This document shows, in pieces, positions 11,450 to 23,285 of a stretch of DNA of 64,000 bases. The position numbers were made by a program, and so were the translations under genes. Each line of letters opens with the position of its first letter. Position 1 is the first letter of the stretch. The notes beneath the pieces were generated by a model. The model was not told the DNA's origin. It worked only from the letters and a program-made list of their open reading frames with translations, and did no database searches. This DNA is from Polytrichum commune. Its lineage: Eukaryota; Streptophyta; Polytrichopsida; Polytrichales; Polytrichaceae. The DNA lies in NCBI GenBank assembly GCA_950295325.1, contig OX485805.1:52662758-52726757 (forward strand), read 5' to 3'.

Positions 11450-12115
11450 AGCTATGCTTCACCCTGCCGATTCTCCTTTGCTACTCAAACTACTGAAACC
11501 TCAAATAACTCCAGAGAAACAGTATCCCGGCCTGCTTTTATGGTCGAGGAGATCTGCATCGATCCACAAGTTTAGAAGTAGTCTAATGATCTGCATGACA
11601 TGAGATTTAGAGCTAATTCATCATCATCATCATCATCATCACCATCATCACCTTGACCCTGGTAATTATAATCCTCATCTGCTTCCCGGAACCTTGGACC
11701 TGGAAAAAACAGCTAATTTCACTAGCATTTAACCACCCACACTAGACTTGTCTTTGAGACAACTTAAAATCAACAAATTTGAGATTCAATGCATTTCTCT
11801 TGATGATTATTAGCTCAAAATTGAACCGACCTGATCTGAACATGACACGACAATTAGTTCAATGTACCATTTGAATCGGCAGCCATTGGATGTGGATCTG
11901 CTCTTGTGGATCACCACCACTACAGACACACCTCTGACATGATATTGACACCATTGTAGTTTGCCTGCCAAAGTGTTCCAGGGATTCCGTACAATGTCAC
12001 GTTTTGTTGAGATGGAAAACCTTCAATATTTCAAGAATCTCATGAAATTATAACATGTGCAGTGAGCAGAAAACCTTTGATATTGTTTCATGATCACTAC
12101 ACTGATTTCCCACTG
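11450..12115. other. upstream region of gene 2
   Basis: Presumed promoter and intergenic sequence. It contains a (TCA)n microsatellite at 11619-11652. No gene or transposon end is recognised before the inverted repeat at 12116. Confidence 0.6.
11535..11542 (-). promoter_or_regulatory. weak TATA-like site of gene 2
   Basis: CATAAAAG on the minus strand about 86 bp upstream of the ATG at 11449. It is the only TATA-like match I see at a sensible distance. It is offered as a candidate only. Confidence 0.25.
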
Positions 12116-12275
12116 AGTGCATGTTAATATTCGGAGTTATGCAGACTTGCTATAACTATTTAATGAGAACTTTGTAAAATTTCTTCTATAATGTCCGTTG
12201 AACTTTTGTTAGTGAAGATCGAACTTCTAAGCAAGACGTTATTGCATTGCGTAACTCCGAATAATAACACGCACT
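12116..12275. repeat. inverted repeat (MITE-like), ~40-bp arms
   Basis: The left arm begins AGTGCATGTTAATATTCGG and the right arm ends CCGAATAATAACACGCACT. The arms are imperfect reverse complements of ~40 bp around a ~75-bp loop. I could not identify a target duplication. The copia 5' LTR starts only 20 bp further on. Confidence 0.55.
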
Positions 12276-12295
12276 AATTGGGATAATCAATGTTG

Positions 12296-12552
12296 TGTAG
12301 AGGATAGAGCATTAGATTGCTCGTAGTCAATAATGGAAGAGGCATGAGAAAGAATAAGATTAGAATAAGGCTACCATGCTAGTCCGAAGAGGGACAAGAT
12401 TTTTTCCATGTTGTTTGTATGACCCAACAAAGAGAAGAAAAGCAATAAAAGGTAAAGTAAGAAAAACATGAGACCATCTTACTCCAAACATTATTCACAT
12501 ACTTTTGTATAGGTTTCTATGCTTGTGCAATCTTATCTCCTATTGATTCTCA
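12296..12552 (+). repeat. copia 5' LTR
   Basis: It begins TGTAGAGGATAGAGC and ends GATTCTCA, the usual TG...CA termini. It aligns with the 3' LTR over its whole length, with a ~10-bp gap near position 37 and scattered substitutions. Confidence 0.85.
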
Positions 12553-12554
12553 TA

Positions 12555-12567
12555 GGTTATGGGCCCA
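12555..12567 (+). other. putative primer binding site, internal initiator tRNA-Met
   Basis: GGTTATGGGCCCA starts 2 nt after the LTR end. It is the reverse complement of TGGGCCCATAACC in the anticodon arm of plant initiator tRNA-Met (sequence from memory). The usual plant copia site instead pairs with the tRNA 3' end (TGGTATCAGAGC), which is absent here. Priming by a half-tRNA cut in the anticodon loop is known for Drosophila copia and yeast Ty5. Confidence 0.7.
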
Positions 12568-12739
12568 TGATGCAAGTGAAAGTGCCTAGATATTTGATTG
12601 CATTTGAGGTTGTGAAGTGAATCTTGAGAAGTTGGCGCTTTGGTGTGTTGGAGATGTCCAAGGGCGCATTTTGTTGTTCTAAGTATTTCTTGGTTTTTTT
12701 GTTTTTGCTTGAATGTATGTTTGATGCAAGAACATGTGA

Positions 12740-13165
12740 TTTGAGTTTCTTAAGTGTTGAGAGGTTTGGAGGTGTTTAGACTTCAAGCATTTGACTTGAG
12801 TGTTTTGAGTATTCAAGGGTTTTTTTAAGAGCTTTGAAGGTGTTTAGACTCCAATAGTACCTGACTTGAAAAAATTGAGTGTTGAAAGATTTATTTGACA
12901 GGCTTGGAGGTGTTTAGACATTAAAATATTTGACTTAAATGTTTTTTAACGTTCAAGAGTTTCTTTGAGAGCTTTGAAGATATTTCAACTCCAATAGTAC
13001 GTGATTTGAGAAATTTGAGTGTTGAGAGACTTATTTAAAAAGTTTGGAGGTGTTTAGATTTTAAAGCATTTGACTTGAATATTTTGAGCGTTCAAGAGTT
13101 CCTTTGAGAGCTTTAAGAGTGATTAGATTCCAATAGCACATGACGTGATAGGTTTGAATTTTGAA
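12740..13165 (+). repeat. ~135-bp tandem repeats in the copia leader
   Basis: Three imperfect copies are marked by 'agtgttga' at 12753, 12878 and 13018, with a fourth decayed start near 13150. Each carries 'tttggaggtgtttaga', 'catttgacttga' and 'agagctttgaa.gt'. The array lies between the primer site and gag and has no open frame. Confidence 0.75.
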
Positions 13166-13440
13166 AAGTTTTCTTGAAAGTATAAGGCGCCTTTGAGTTG
13201 GAAAAATCTTATTTGAGGGATTCGAATGTCTTCATAACGTTGTTCAAATATAGAAAATCTTATTTAAATGATTTGAGAATGTCAAACATTGAGGTGAAGG
13301 ATATTTAACTTTTACGAGATGTAAAATATATAACTTGAGATATTTAAGAGTGTAAGACATTAAGAATAAAAAATATATTGTTTGAATTTTTTGAGCATAT
13401 ATCCGAATGTACAATGACATCATTTGAAAGCGAGGCCGCT

Positions 13441-14172
13441 ATAATCATTGACAAATTCAATGGAGGGAAGTTTAACCTTTGGAAGTTCTAAATCAAAATG
13501 TTGTTAGCATCCATGGATCTTTGGAACATTGTAGACGGATCCGAGAAGCTCCGCCTTTCAATATTGTTCCCAAAATGTTGAAGGAGTATCAAAGACATGT
13601 CAAGATGGCCATGTTCATCATTGGCCTCAACTTGGTGGACAACCAACTTGCATACATTAAAAGTTGCAAAGAAGATGTAAAGGCGTAAAAAATGAAAAGT
13701 TTGTCCAACATCTTCTGCATTCGCCGCAAGTTTTTCACATGCAAATTGCAAGAGAACAATGATTTGTTGGACCACATCAATAAGGTCAAGACACTCGAGG
13801 ATCAATTCATTTGGTGAAGATATCCGTGAGAGACAAACATATTGTCGTAACTTTGTTCGAAAGCTTGCCAACATCTTACAAATACTCAATCACCGCCATG
13901 GAAATAATGCCGATGAAGAAAATTACGATGGACTATGTGACGGCATGTTTTATACATGATATGTCGAAGCGCAAGGAGAATGAGCCTCAAGGTGAAGATG
14001 CCACAATAGTGTTGCGACAAAATATAAGCAATAACTAATTTCTGCACCAAGGCAAAAAATCGTGTTCCCATTATGATAAATCATGCCATATTGCGCGTTT
14101 TTGCTACAAAGCAAAGAATAAGGAGCGAGTGCAAGCGAAAAATGCGAAGACGATGACGACTACGCATTTGTA
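13441..14172 (+). pseudogene. copia gag remnant
   Basis: The start reads like the copia capsid opening (IDKFNGGKFNLWKF, then a stop and a continuation into LLASMDLWNIVDG). Stop codons and frameshifts follow. At 14063-14104 a CCHC zinc-knuckle-like motif survives as C-x2-Y-x4-H-x4-C, with the second cysteine changed to tyrosine. Confidence 0.75.
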
Positions 14173-14229
14173 ATGTGTAATAAAATATATTTTAAGAACG
14201 AATACAAATGAATCATAGATTAAAGAGCC

Positions 14230-15200
14230 TCCAAGTATATATTAACTTTACATAGGGCCGCATTTGATACGTATAAGATAATCACTCCACACAATGTGCA
14301 TTTGGATGATAAGAACGTTGTCCAAGCTATTGGAATGGGATAAAATATCGTAGAAGTAATTTTTGAAGATAATATCAACCAAATTTGTATCAAAGATCTG
14401 CTGTATGTGTCCAAATTGCATGCCAATTACTCTCGGTGAGCAAACTTATATCGAGCAGTTTGAAGATCCAATTCAATTATACGAATACATTATCAAATCT
14501 TGGAATGGTGAAGCCATTGCAATTGCGCCACGTGAACATAATTTGTACGAAATCAATTTTGTAAAGGTACACGAAGCAGAAACCGCCAACTTTGTGCAAT
14601 ATCCAACGAGACATGGCGCGCTTGAATTTTGGCACCGCCGCATTAGCCATTTGAACGTGAAAGGTGTTCATACCCTCCAAAATATGGTGAGTGATATGAA
14701 CCTTGGCAAGTTTTCTTGTCCCACATCCTCGTCCTTTGTGAAACGTACATTATAGGCAAATAGTATAGGGTTGCGTTTACGAATGAGGGGGGGAAGTGAG
14801 CAACCAAGCCTTTGGAAATCGTACATACCGACGTGTATGGCCTCATGAGGACTACATTTATGGGCGGTGCAAGGTATTTTATAACCTTCATTGATGATTT
14901 TTCAATGAAGATATAGTTGTATGTGTTGAAATCAAAAGAAGATTGTTTTAATAAACATAAGGAGTTAAAGGCACTCATAGAGACGCAATTGGAGCACAAA
15001 ATCAAGACGTTTCGATCGGACAGTGGCTGGAAGTTTGTTTTCAAGGCATTCAATCATTTTTGGAAGGATCATGCTATCGAGAAGCAAATGTCTATACCGT
15101 ATACATCTAACAAAATGAAATGGCGAAGCATGCGAATCATACCATTATGGAGATGGCAAGGAGTATATTTTATGCTCAAAACCTCGACATTTAATTTTGG
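14230..15200 (+). pseudogene. copia protease and integrase remnants
   Basis: A protease-like stretch (AFDTYKIITPHNVHLDD) is followed by the GAG-pre-integrase motif FWHRRISHLN at about 14626-14655. After a frameshift comes the integrase core, with YFITFIDDFS near 14877 and RSDSGW near 15018. The last motif is degraded from the usual RSDNGGEF. Several stops make the region non-functional. Confidence 0.8.
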
Positions 15201-15889
15201 ACAGAAGCGGTGGTTAATGCGGTTTACACACAAAACCGTTGTCCAATATGGGCGTTGGATTCCATTATGCCCGAGGAAGCGTGAAGCGGAAGGCGGCCTT
15301 GCATTGCACATATTCATGTGTTTGGGTGTATCACCTACGCAATGGTGCAGGAAAAAAAAATTATAAGTTCGTTGCAAAAGGTATAAAATGTTTGTTTCTA
15401 CATTATTGTGAGGGAACTAAGGCCTATAGGCTAATATACTCACAAACTTTAAAAAACATAAAAAATAAAGACGTAATATTCATAAAGGATGATATGAGCA
15501 TTAGAAACGCTTTGCAGATGCGTTCAAGTGGAAAATGAAGGCCCTACGATGGTTGTTGTAGAAGAATCTTCTAAATTATCTTTGTATGATGATGGTGAGG
15601 AGAGCGAGGAGTAAGTGGGAGATTACTTGATTACAAATAAAGAGGCAATCAAAATTCCCCTAGAGAATGATGGCTGCGTTGAGAGATTCGGCAAGGATGA
15701 AAGATATCCTAAGAGGGAGCGGCATCCGATTGGAGAGTGATGGAAGAATGACATTCTATTCCAACACGGTGAGGAACAGACCAATGTGACATTGTTGGAT
15801 GATCTTTTGAATTTGTGTGAAACTTTGAGATCCGAAAATGTGAGCACGTGAGAGGCCGCAATGCAAGAGCAATACGATTTGCTCATGGC

Positions 15890-17330
15890 CAAGGGCACAT
15901 GGAATCGTAAGAGTGTTGGATGCAAATGGGTGTTCTCCATCAAGAATGATGCATTGGATGAAATTGTTAAGAATAAGGCACGGTTAGTAACAAAGGTTAT
16001 TCTGAAATAGACAAAGTGGATTTTAATGAGACCTTTGCTCCCGTGTCCAAGTTTATCACCATTAAATGCATTCTCACATTAGGAGTGGCCATGAATTGGA
16101 AGATCTACCAAATGAATGTAAAAACGGCGTTTTTGAATGGAATATTGGAGGTGGAGATTTATATGGAGTATTCGGAGGATTTTGTATAAGAGGGGAAAGA
16201 AACCTAATGTGCAAACTCAAGAAACATTTTTATGGGCTCAAGCAATCGCCAAGGGCGTGGTACCACTGTATCGATTTATTCTTCATTAATGAAGGTTTTT
16301 GTAAGAGTCAAGTGGATTATTCGTTGTACATCAAACAAACGGGTGAGTATATATTGGTGGTAATGCTCTATGTGGATGATTCGATCATATTGGCAAGCAA
16401 TGTAACCCAATTGAAGTGGCTCAAATCGGAGCTCGAGAAAAAAATTGAGATGAGCAATCTCAGAGTATTGCATTATTGCATAGGAGTGGAATTTGGGAGG
16501 AATAAAGAAGCCCATACCATCACCATGAATCAAAGGAGGTACATTAAAGAGATCCTCAAACAATTTATCATGGAAGAATGCAAACCGGTCGGAATTCCGT
16601 TTAATGTGAATTCAAAATTGTTAAAACTTTTAGATGAGGAATTTGTAAATGTACAAAGGAAAACGAAAGGTGTTTCATACAAGACTGGAGTAAGATCTCT
16701 CATGTATGCAATGGTGGCCACGAGGGTTGATATTGCATTTGCGATGAGTACGGTGAGCCAATTCATGTCAAAGACCGGTACACTACATTTGATGGATGTG
16801 AAATGCATCATGAGGTATTTGAAGGGCATTTTGGAATTCAAATTATGCCTCGGAATTAAGGATATTATCTTAAGAAGTTTTTGTGATGCGGATTGGGTAA
16901 GAGATGCAAATGACTCGCGATCCACTACGGGGTACTATGTGTTTTTTTGGGGCATTGGAGTCATTGTGTGGAAATGCAAGAAATAACCAACCATTGCATT
17001 ATCTACGATGGATGCGGAGTACATGGCTATTAGCCATTGTATTAAGAAAACAGTTTGTCTTAGGTAACTTTTGGCAGATGTGGGATATGTGCAAGAAGGA
17101 CTGACATCCATTATGTGTGATAATCAACGATACATAACACTTGCAAAGAATCCCACCCATCATTTCGCACCAAACATATCGATGTACAACATCACTTCAT
17201 TAGAAAAAAACTAGAAAACCAAAAGATTTGTTTGAAGTATTGTCCAAAGGAGGATAAGATAGCGGACGTGCTAACCAAACCACTTGCAAATGATAGGCAT
17301 CAAACATTAACAAGACAATGGGTTTAGAAA
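15890..17330 (+). pseudogene. copia reverse transcriptase and RNase H remnant
   Basis: RT homology begins with the GCKWVFSIK-type motif near 15920. After breaks, a 306-codon frame (16066-16986) includes YGLKQSPRAWY, the catalytic YVDD (16369-16380) and the RNase H motif SFCDADW (~16875). A later stretch (17160-17320) reads as the RNase H tail HIDVQHHFIRKKL...DVLTKPL. This is the best preserved part of the element but is interrupted at both ends. Confidence 0.88.
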
Positions 17331-17343
17331 CTTTTGACTACTC

Positions 17344-17355
17344 GCAAAGTGAGAG
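17344..17355 (+). other. polypurine tract of the copia element
   Basis: A purine-rich GCAAAGTGAGAG lies immediately before the TGTAGAG start of the 3' LTR. This is the position expected for the plus-strand primer. Confidence 0.6.
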
Positions 17356-17622
17356 TGTAGAGGGTAAAGCATTAGATTGCTCGTAGTCAATAAAAATTAT
17401 AATGGAAGAGGTATGAGAAAGAATAAAGTTAGAATAAGGCTACCATGCTAATCCAAAGAGGGATAAGACTTATCCCATATTGTTTGTGTGAACCATTGAA
17501 GAGAAGAAAACAATAAAAGGCAAAGTAATGAGAGCATGAGACTAACTCACTCCAAGCATTGTTCATAATATGCCTTTGTATAGGTATTTATGCTTGTGCA
17601 ATCTTATCTCTTATTGATTCCA
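17356..17622 (+). repeat. copia 3' LTR
   Basis: It starts TGTAGAGGGTAAAGC and ends GATTCCA. It has the same layout as the 5' LTR, with an extra ~10 bp after 'gtagtcaata'. Confidence 0.85.
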
Positions 17623-19445
17623 ATATGTAGAAGAAGACTTTTCAATATAAGCAGTTGTTGCAACTTGTTCATTGTAACTCATGATGAGAAAATGCATAAA
17701 TAAATCAAACTCTTTGGTGACATCAACCAGAGGTTTGTGGTTGCCAATTACAATTGTTTTCAAATGGACAAATTGCAATGTATGGTTGTAATGGATAAGT
17801 TTGCTTCTAGTGATTCAAGAAATTAGCATATGGAGAGCATTAGCTATATATTTTTGTAAACCACGTGCGGTCGGGTTTTTTTTAAGAGGTGGGCTATTTA
17901 TTTAAATATGTTGAATAATTATTACCTTATTAGTAGATAAATTGGTACTTTGAGGTGTTTTTCAAGACCCTATAGAAAATATATTATACACCATGAACTT
18001 ATTTTTATAGACTCTATTTATTTGCAAAGTGTAGCAATTACCAAAATCTTGGAATATTGACATAAATTGAAGTTAATATGTAACAAATGAATAAAAATAC
18101 ATTAAAAAAACTTTGAAATAATAAAGAATTTTTTTCAATGCCTAAAGTGTTGCAATTTGGTGTGGTTACCTTCAATAACACAAACAAAGGAAAAAACAAA
18201 GGAAAAAATTAGATGGTTCTCACATTCAAGTAATGTGTTAAAAAACTCAACCAAATGAACCTACAAGATGAGTCAAATATCCAATATTATTGTACGCAAA
18301 GAATCAAATGCCCAATAATATTGTCTACAAGGAGCAAGTGTTCAAGCTTGATCAACAACAATGCAATTCTTGCAACTATGTTTTCCTGCAAATTTATCCA
18401 AGCACTTAGAATCTATGGGATCAAGCAAATAAATCTTCTTAAGTGGATCATACTTCATTGCTATTTGACATAATTGAATCCGCATCTACCCACTTACAAT
18501 TTGTTTGGTCATAGTGGAATTTGAGATGTCATGGACCAGGGAAAAATATTACATCATGATTTCCAAGGTCGACATGGCAACTCTCTTTTCTAAATGCAAC
18601 TTCTTGTTTGTTTTGAGGGTTAACATGTTACCTACACAATTTCCACTTCGTGCCAAATTTCCTCCATATCATTTAAGCCCACCCACTCCACCACGTACCA
18701 TTATTAGCTCCTTTGAAAATTGAAATTGGGGTGTTGTTCTTGGATGATCTCCCCCTGCTACGTTTCTTGGTAGTTTTGTCAAAGGAATTCTAGTTTAATT
18801 CTAGACACAAAAAGATGCCCACATCATATCCCAAATCCAACCAACATGCAAGTGGGTGAGGAGAAGGCGCTGATGTAGTCATCATTGTTATTGAAGTAGA
18901 TTAAATTTTTAACTCGTATAAGCCTATCCTTGGACAAATTGGGTTGGCATTAAGTTGAGAAACCAAAGTGGCCTTGAAGATTTGATGTCCATCAAACTCC
19001 AACATCGGCATAACTTTCATGACTGTAGTGGTGGATTCTTCAAACACTTCCTCACAATCCAACATATTTGAAATAACCCATTATGTCTCATCCTAAATTA
19101 TAGGTGGAAGAATCACAATCTCCTCCACGACTTCGTCCTCCATAACACCCTCATAGTTTCCATTCCCTTCTTCCATTTCAACCCTCAAACTTTAGCATCG
19201 CCACCATCCACTTTTGTATGCTTACTACTCGGTTTGTACACTAGATAAGTTGGATGTGTTCTTAATTTCTACGGTCCATAGAGTGTGGAACCATGCTTGT
19301 CATGAAGAGGGGGTTGTGACTTGTGTCTCATACTTGGTTAGCTTTGTGTTGAACCTGTAGATTTGCTTGTGAGATCCAAAGCCACGTCACATGAAACCCC
19401 TTCACAATCCAAAATATATCATCCAATAACACTAACTTCCTCAAA
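17623..19445. other. no gene recognised
   Basis: AT-rich sequence without long open frames or repeat structure that I can name. Confidence 0.6.
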
Positions 19446-19540
19446 AGCACACACAAGACTCAAGACCCGTGACCGTTACACTTCAAGCACTATCATTGGT
19501 GGGAGTGGCAGAGTTATATTCACATGCTCCGTTGCATTTG
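19446..19540. mobile_element. MITE-A fragment
   Basis: A degraded copy of the MITE-A end. It contains 'cacacaagact', 'cccgtgacc.ttacacttcaagcact.tcatt' and 'tccgttgca', matching the left part of the copy at 20122. No opposite end or target duplication is visible. Confidence 0.55.
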
Positions 19541-20118
19541 ATGTTCTTTTTTTCTAACAAAGATAACGCTACCTTTGAGAAACTACATAGACACAGTGAG
19601 AACGTAGTATACTTAAGCTCATTAGGCAAATACCATTACAGGGATGGATTGATTAGCCCTTCATTAGTCTTTAATACATGCATATGAAGGAGAAAAGCAA
19701 TGGACGAGTGGCAGTAGAGTATCTCCTAAGCAATCTCTTTATTTCCTAGTGGACAAATAACCGTAGAGTAGGGTAACATTATTTTGTGGGACTGACAATA
19801 TTTCACGGAATATTCCATGATATTTCCCACAGTCAGAGACTCATTTACCGTGACCATAAAACCGGCACTCATAAAACCCATGTACTAAGCTTTGAAGAAA
19901 GTGGCTGTAAGTCTATTTGGGCCCAAGCTCTATTATAACATTCCTCCATGAATCCTATCTACTCATGGGGTTTGGCCTCCAGGTTTCCATTATTCTCGAG
20001 TTGTCCGGAGCTAGTGGAGGGGCGTGCATCTCCTACAAATGGCACAATTGCAAGAATAGGTGATGATGTTCTAGACATTCCGGGATCCAAGTCTTCCTCT
20101 ACTTCTGTAGCTCTCTGT
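19541..20118. other. no gene recognised
   Basis: Intergenic sequence between the MITE-A fragment and the intact MITE-A. A short 'ttattttgtgggactgacaatatttcacggaatattccatg' palindromic patch lies at about 19771-19831. Nothing else is assignable. Confidence 0.55.
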
Positions 20119-20121
20119 TTA

Positions 20122-21592
20122 GGGCCACTTCACACACGGGACTGAGAGCCCGTGACCATTACACTTCAAGCACTCTCATTGATGGGAAAGGCGGAGCCGG
20201 TCCACATTCGCTTGAGGGAGCAACGGAGCATGTGAATGCAAGATGGATGTAGAGTCTACATGGGTTCCTACATGGCATCAAATGGATCATGTTTCATGGT
20301 CACTTGGACTATTCTCAAAAACCACCTCGTGGAGGTAGGCCTAACACAAAACTAGGAGACAATGACACTCTGAACGCTCACAACTCTTGGTTTAATCTAC
20401 TTTATCATGTGTGAGGACCCGCATGAATAGAAACTCATTGAAATAGCATTTGGTTGAGGGCCCGGCCACATATGACTTCACCCCTCACTTGAGGGTCCGT
20501 GACCATACAACGTGTCGCAACCCTTGCTAGGTCCCTTAATAATCTTGCCAATTTTCGTTTCTAGCAAAGGTTACCAGCGCTAACCATTCGCATTCCGCCA
20601 TGCTAATGGATAGCTCCTCTTACCCCGGACCAATTGTTCATAGGAGGGAACCAACCCTCCTACTTTGCTTTCGGGACTCACGCACCCCTTAATCGGTAAC
20701 CCATTTCCCCAATGTGGACTTCCATCCATGGAAGTCCAATCCTATGTTGATCATCGCGTTGCCGGAGCAACACTACAACAACCCGAACCATACTAGGCAA
20801 CTATGGCCTCACAATGGGCCAATGCCCATGGAGGCCGTGCCGTTCGGCCTCGGGTGGGTGAGGCCACACCACCTCACCCATATAAGCCTCTAGGACTCTA
20901 CACGGAGCCCCTACCCCACCGCCAACCAACCTCTTGTCTCTCTACCAAGAGTTGGGGCCAAGTGGACATTTTCCCTTAGCTGCTGGGCCTAGAACCCCCC
21001 CAGCAGCTTCAGACCATCATAACTTCCTTGTATGATGTCTGATCGTAACAACCAACCACTCCATCCTCATCTACGCTTCACGTAGATGCCGATGGACTCC
21101 TCGCTTGCCCCATTTGGGCAAGTCATGAGGAAGTTATGCCTGTTTGAACCTTGGCAGTCCCGGGAATCACTCCCAGGCACTGCTGTACCAGGGCGCTGTC
21201 CCGGGACAGCACCCCACTCAAATGGCCATAACTCCTAGCTCACACCTCCGATTGAGGTGATCTTGAGCATTCTAGAATCACCACGCCATGAGCTACGCAT
21301 AGCTCATGGCCTCACCCTCATGCCTCCTAGTCTTTGTGGGTGGGAGGCGTTCCCAACGCCCGGGGCCCTCACCCACACTAGGATCACTTGGGCCCTCTCA
21401 CCAACGGCGCCACAAGTCCCGGGTGTCACTCCGGGGTCCCCCTTGTGCCCATGGTGTTTCGGGCACTCCTCATGGAGAGGTGCGCGACACAACGTGATGT
21501 TGCAGGCGTGTTGGGACGGCCTTTGGACCCTTTTTCTTTTGGGCTCTCACAATTCTATGGTCACGGCTCTTGGCTCATGTGTGAAGTGGCCC
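20122..21592. mobile_element. MITE-A copy 1 (PIF/Harbinger-like) interrupted by a solo LTR
   Basis: The ends are inverted repeats, GGGCCACTTCACACAC at the left and its complement GTGTGAAGTGGCCC at the right. The 3-bp TTA duplication lies at 20119-20121 and 21593-21595. GGGCC-type termini with a TWA duplication are typical of PIF/Harbinger. Removing the nested LTR and one of its duplications leaves 489 bp, close to the 498 bp of the complete copy at 51990. It is in the opposite orientation to that copy and encodes no transposase. Confidence 0.85.
20513..21489. mobile_element. solo LTR nested in MITE-A
   Basis: A 977-bp GC-richer block begins TGTCGC and ends GCGACA, a perfect 6-bp terminal inversion with TG...CA. 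It is flanked by the 5-bp duplication CAACG at 20508-20512 and 21490-21494. No internal retroelement sequence or second LTR is present, which fits LTR-LTR recombination. A TATA-like CATATAAG occurs near 20879. The superfamily is unknown. Overlapping open frames here (21257-21798) are incidental. Confidence 0.8.
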
Positions 21593-21594
21593 TT

Positions 21595-22840
21595 AGTCTC
21601 AGAAACTTTGACCATTTCATAGTTGTTGGACTTGTTTTCTTTGGTGTTGATCGGGTCCAAGGCCAGCGCTCCATTAGATTCAGAGGGCCATGTAATGCTA
21701 TGGAGGAATTAAGTACTAGGGTCTCCCATGAATTTGGTTCCCGAGCTTCCAAGGTAACGCCGTGCCTTGGTGGGGGACCTAAGTACTTAATTCCTTAGGT
21801 ATATATGGTAAGGTTAGCATGGCCTGGCTTGGACCTTAAGGATCACGGGTGGCGGGCAAAGGTCCTTGCATCCTTTGCAGTCGTCCCCTCCATCCTCATT
21901 TTACCTTGGGCATGTTTTTCGAGACACCCACATGAATCCTGTGCAAGTCCTCTCGCCCGAATTTCGCAAGAATCTCCTCAACTACCTTACTGCTTTTAGT
22001 GCTTGGGCCTCCTCTTCTGGGAGAAGGTGTAACTTCTGCACCAGGATGAGAGATTTGAGGTCTAGACGCATTTTCAATTTATTTTTTATAAAAAAAATTG
22101 TAATCCAAGTGTAATCCATATGGATTACGAGCATCAAATGCCAGGACTCATGGGTGAAACACACATGTATGAAACTCGTTGCGGATGGAATGGGGTTTGC
22201 ATTAGAACTTGTTTCGTGGTTTTTGGAGAATTGCATTTCACATAGGAAAAAACCAAAACCTGCTTCTTGGTTGAAGGAAACTTGCCCATTCTCAATTTCG
22301 GTATTTAGGGCTTCCACTCATGGTTCCAAAAATCCAATCTTGGGTTTAGGTCCGATGAGATTTGCAATGAATAGATGATCAGCAAGGAATGGAATTTCTA
22401 CTTCTAGCACACACGAATCCAGGAATCTCACATTAGATCCATGCCACAGAAAGTACCTGCTCGCACATTGCAAATGCCCTTTAGGGAGGCATTCTCCAGC
22501 TCCACCCCCCCCCCCCGAAAGGATTGATACACCGTGATGCTCTTGAATTCCCATTTGCCATGCCACCATCCTCTTCCATTCGTTTGTCCCCTATGGGAAC
22601 TTTGTTAGTGTGCCTTATCCTAAATAATGGCATTGTTGACTTCGCCCTTTGTGGCCTTGAGTTTTGCCCCAGCTTGCTTCTATATCCCTGTATATGCCCA
22701 TCCTTGGCAAGCTCGGGGAAGAGTGTCAAAGCCATTGTTCCATGGCTGGTGAGGTTGCTGCCTGGGTGACCAGAATCCACCCAATCCCGGAGCTGGAAGG
22801 GCTGAGGACCAGTGATGGGGGAGATTGTGGTTGAGATCCT
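21595..22840. other. no gene recognised; one short hairpin
   Basis: Mixed-composition sequence with overlapping short frames on both strands and no recognisable protein. It contains a 90-bp hairpin at 21705-21794 and a poly-C run near 22506-22516. Confidence 0.55.
21705..21794. repeat. short hairpin with ~24-bp arms
   Basis: The left arm GGAATTAAGTACTAGGGTC is matched by the right arm ending AAGTACTTAATTCC. The perfect core is 13 bp and the match extends to ~24 bp with mismatches. It could be a small foldback element. Confidence 0.5.
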
Positions 22841-22844
22841 AGCT

Positions 22845-23035
22845 AATGTTTGCAAGTCCAACCGCTTACATGTTGACATCCTTTGGTTTTCCTTTATTAA
22901 ATCGGGGTATATTCTATAGATTCCTCTTAAATGATGGGTAATTTTCCTGGAGTCTTCAACTTTAACCGGTTATTTTCCAAAGTCAACCGGTTCATCTGTA
23001 ACTAACCGCCGGTTCTCCCCGATCATAGGGAGGAT
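22845..23035. repeat. dispersed repeat R2, copy 1
   Basis: Matches the copies at 51235-51480 and 59180-59400. Landmarks in order are 'aagtccaacc..ttacatgttg', 'ctttggttttcctttatta', 'aaccggttatt' (twice) and 'ccggttctcccc'. It is non-coding. The family and true ends are unknown. Confidence 0.7.
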
Positions 23036-23285
23036 CCCCAGCTCACCGGGAACCTACCCGGGCTATGTCGTGGCCTTGCTCCTCACCTCCCCAAACCGCC
23101 TCGCCAAAGGTGGGGTCAACGGTTGCCATTGCCCCAAATAACTCCCCGTTACCAAAGCTCTCCACCTGCTCTTGCTAATTACGTCTCAGGTGGGCCGAAG
23201 CACTCAAATTCCTAACTCCACCCCCTTACAATCCTATTGAATTTTGGAAAGAAAAGAAAAGAAAAGAAAAACTGAAGTTGGGTTA

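Larger units (their letters stand above)
12296..17622 (+). mobile_element. degenerate Ty1/copia LTR retrotransposon with both LTRs
   Basis: A 5.3-kb element has LTRs at 12296-12552 and 17356-17622 that are roughly 85-90% identical by eye. The internal order is gag, protease, integrase, reverse transcriptase, RNase H, which is the Ty1/copia order. Stop codons and frameshifts interrupt every domain, so the element is non-autonomous. The flanks TGTTG and ATATG do not form a clear target duplication, which suggests decay at one border. It sits 0.8 kb upstream of CYP73 gene 2, in opposite orientation to that gene. Confidence 0.92.

Noticed and set aside
12296-17622. Copia element as intact and active
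   Set aside because: Every domain has stops or frameshifts, the zinc knuckle has lost a cysteine, the LTRs have diverged and no clear target duplication remains.
21257-21798. Overlapping frames of ~120-136 codons
   Set aside because: They cross the solo LTR border and the MITE terminus, run on several frames at once and encode no known domain. They reflect GC-rich composition.
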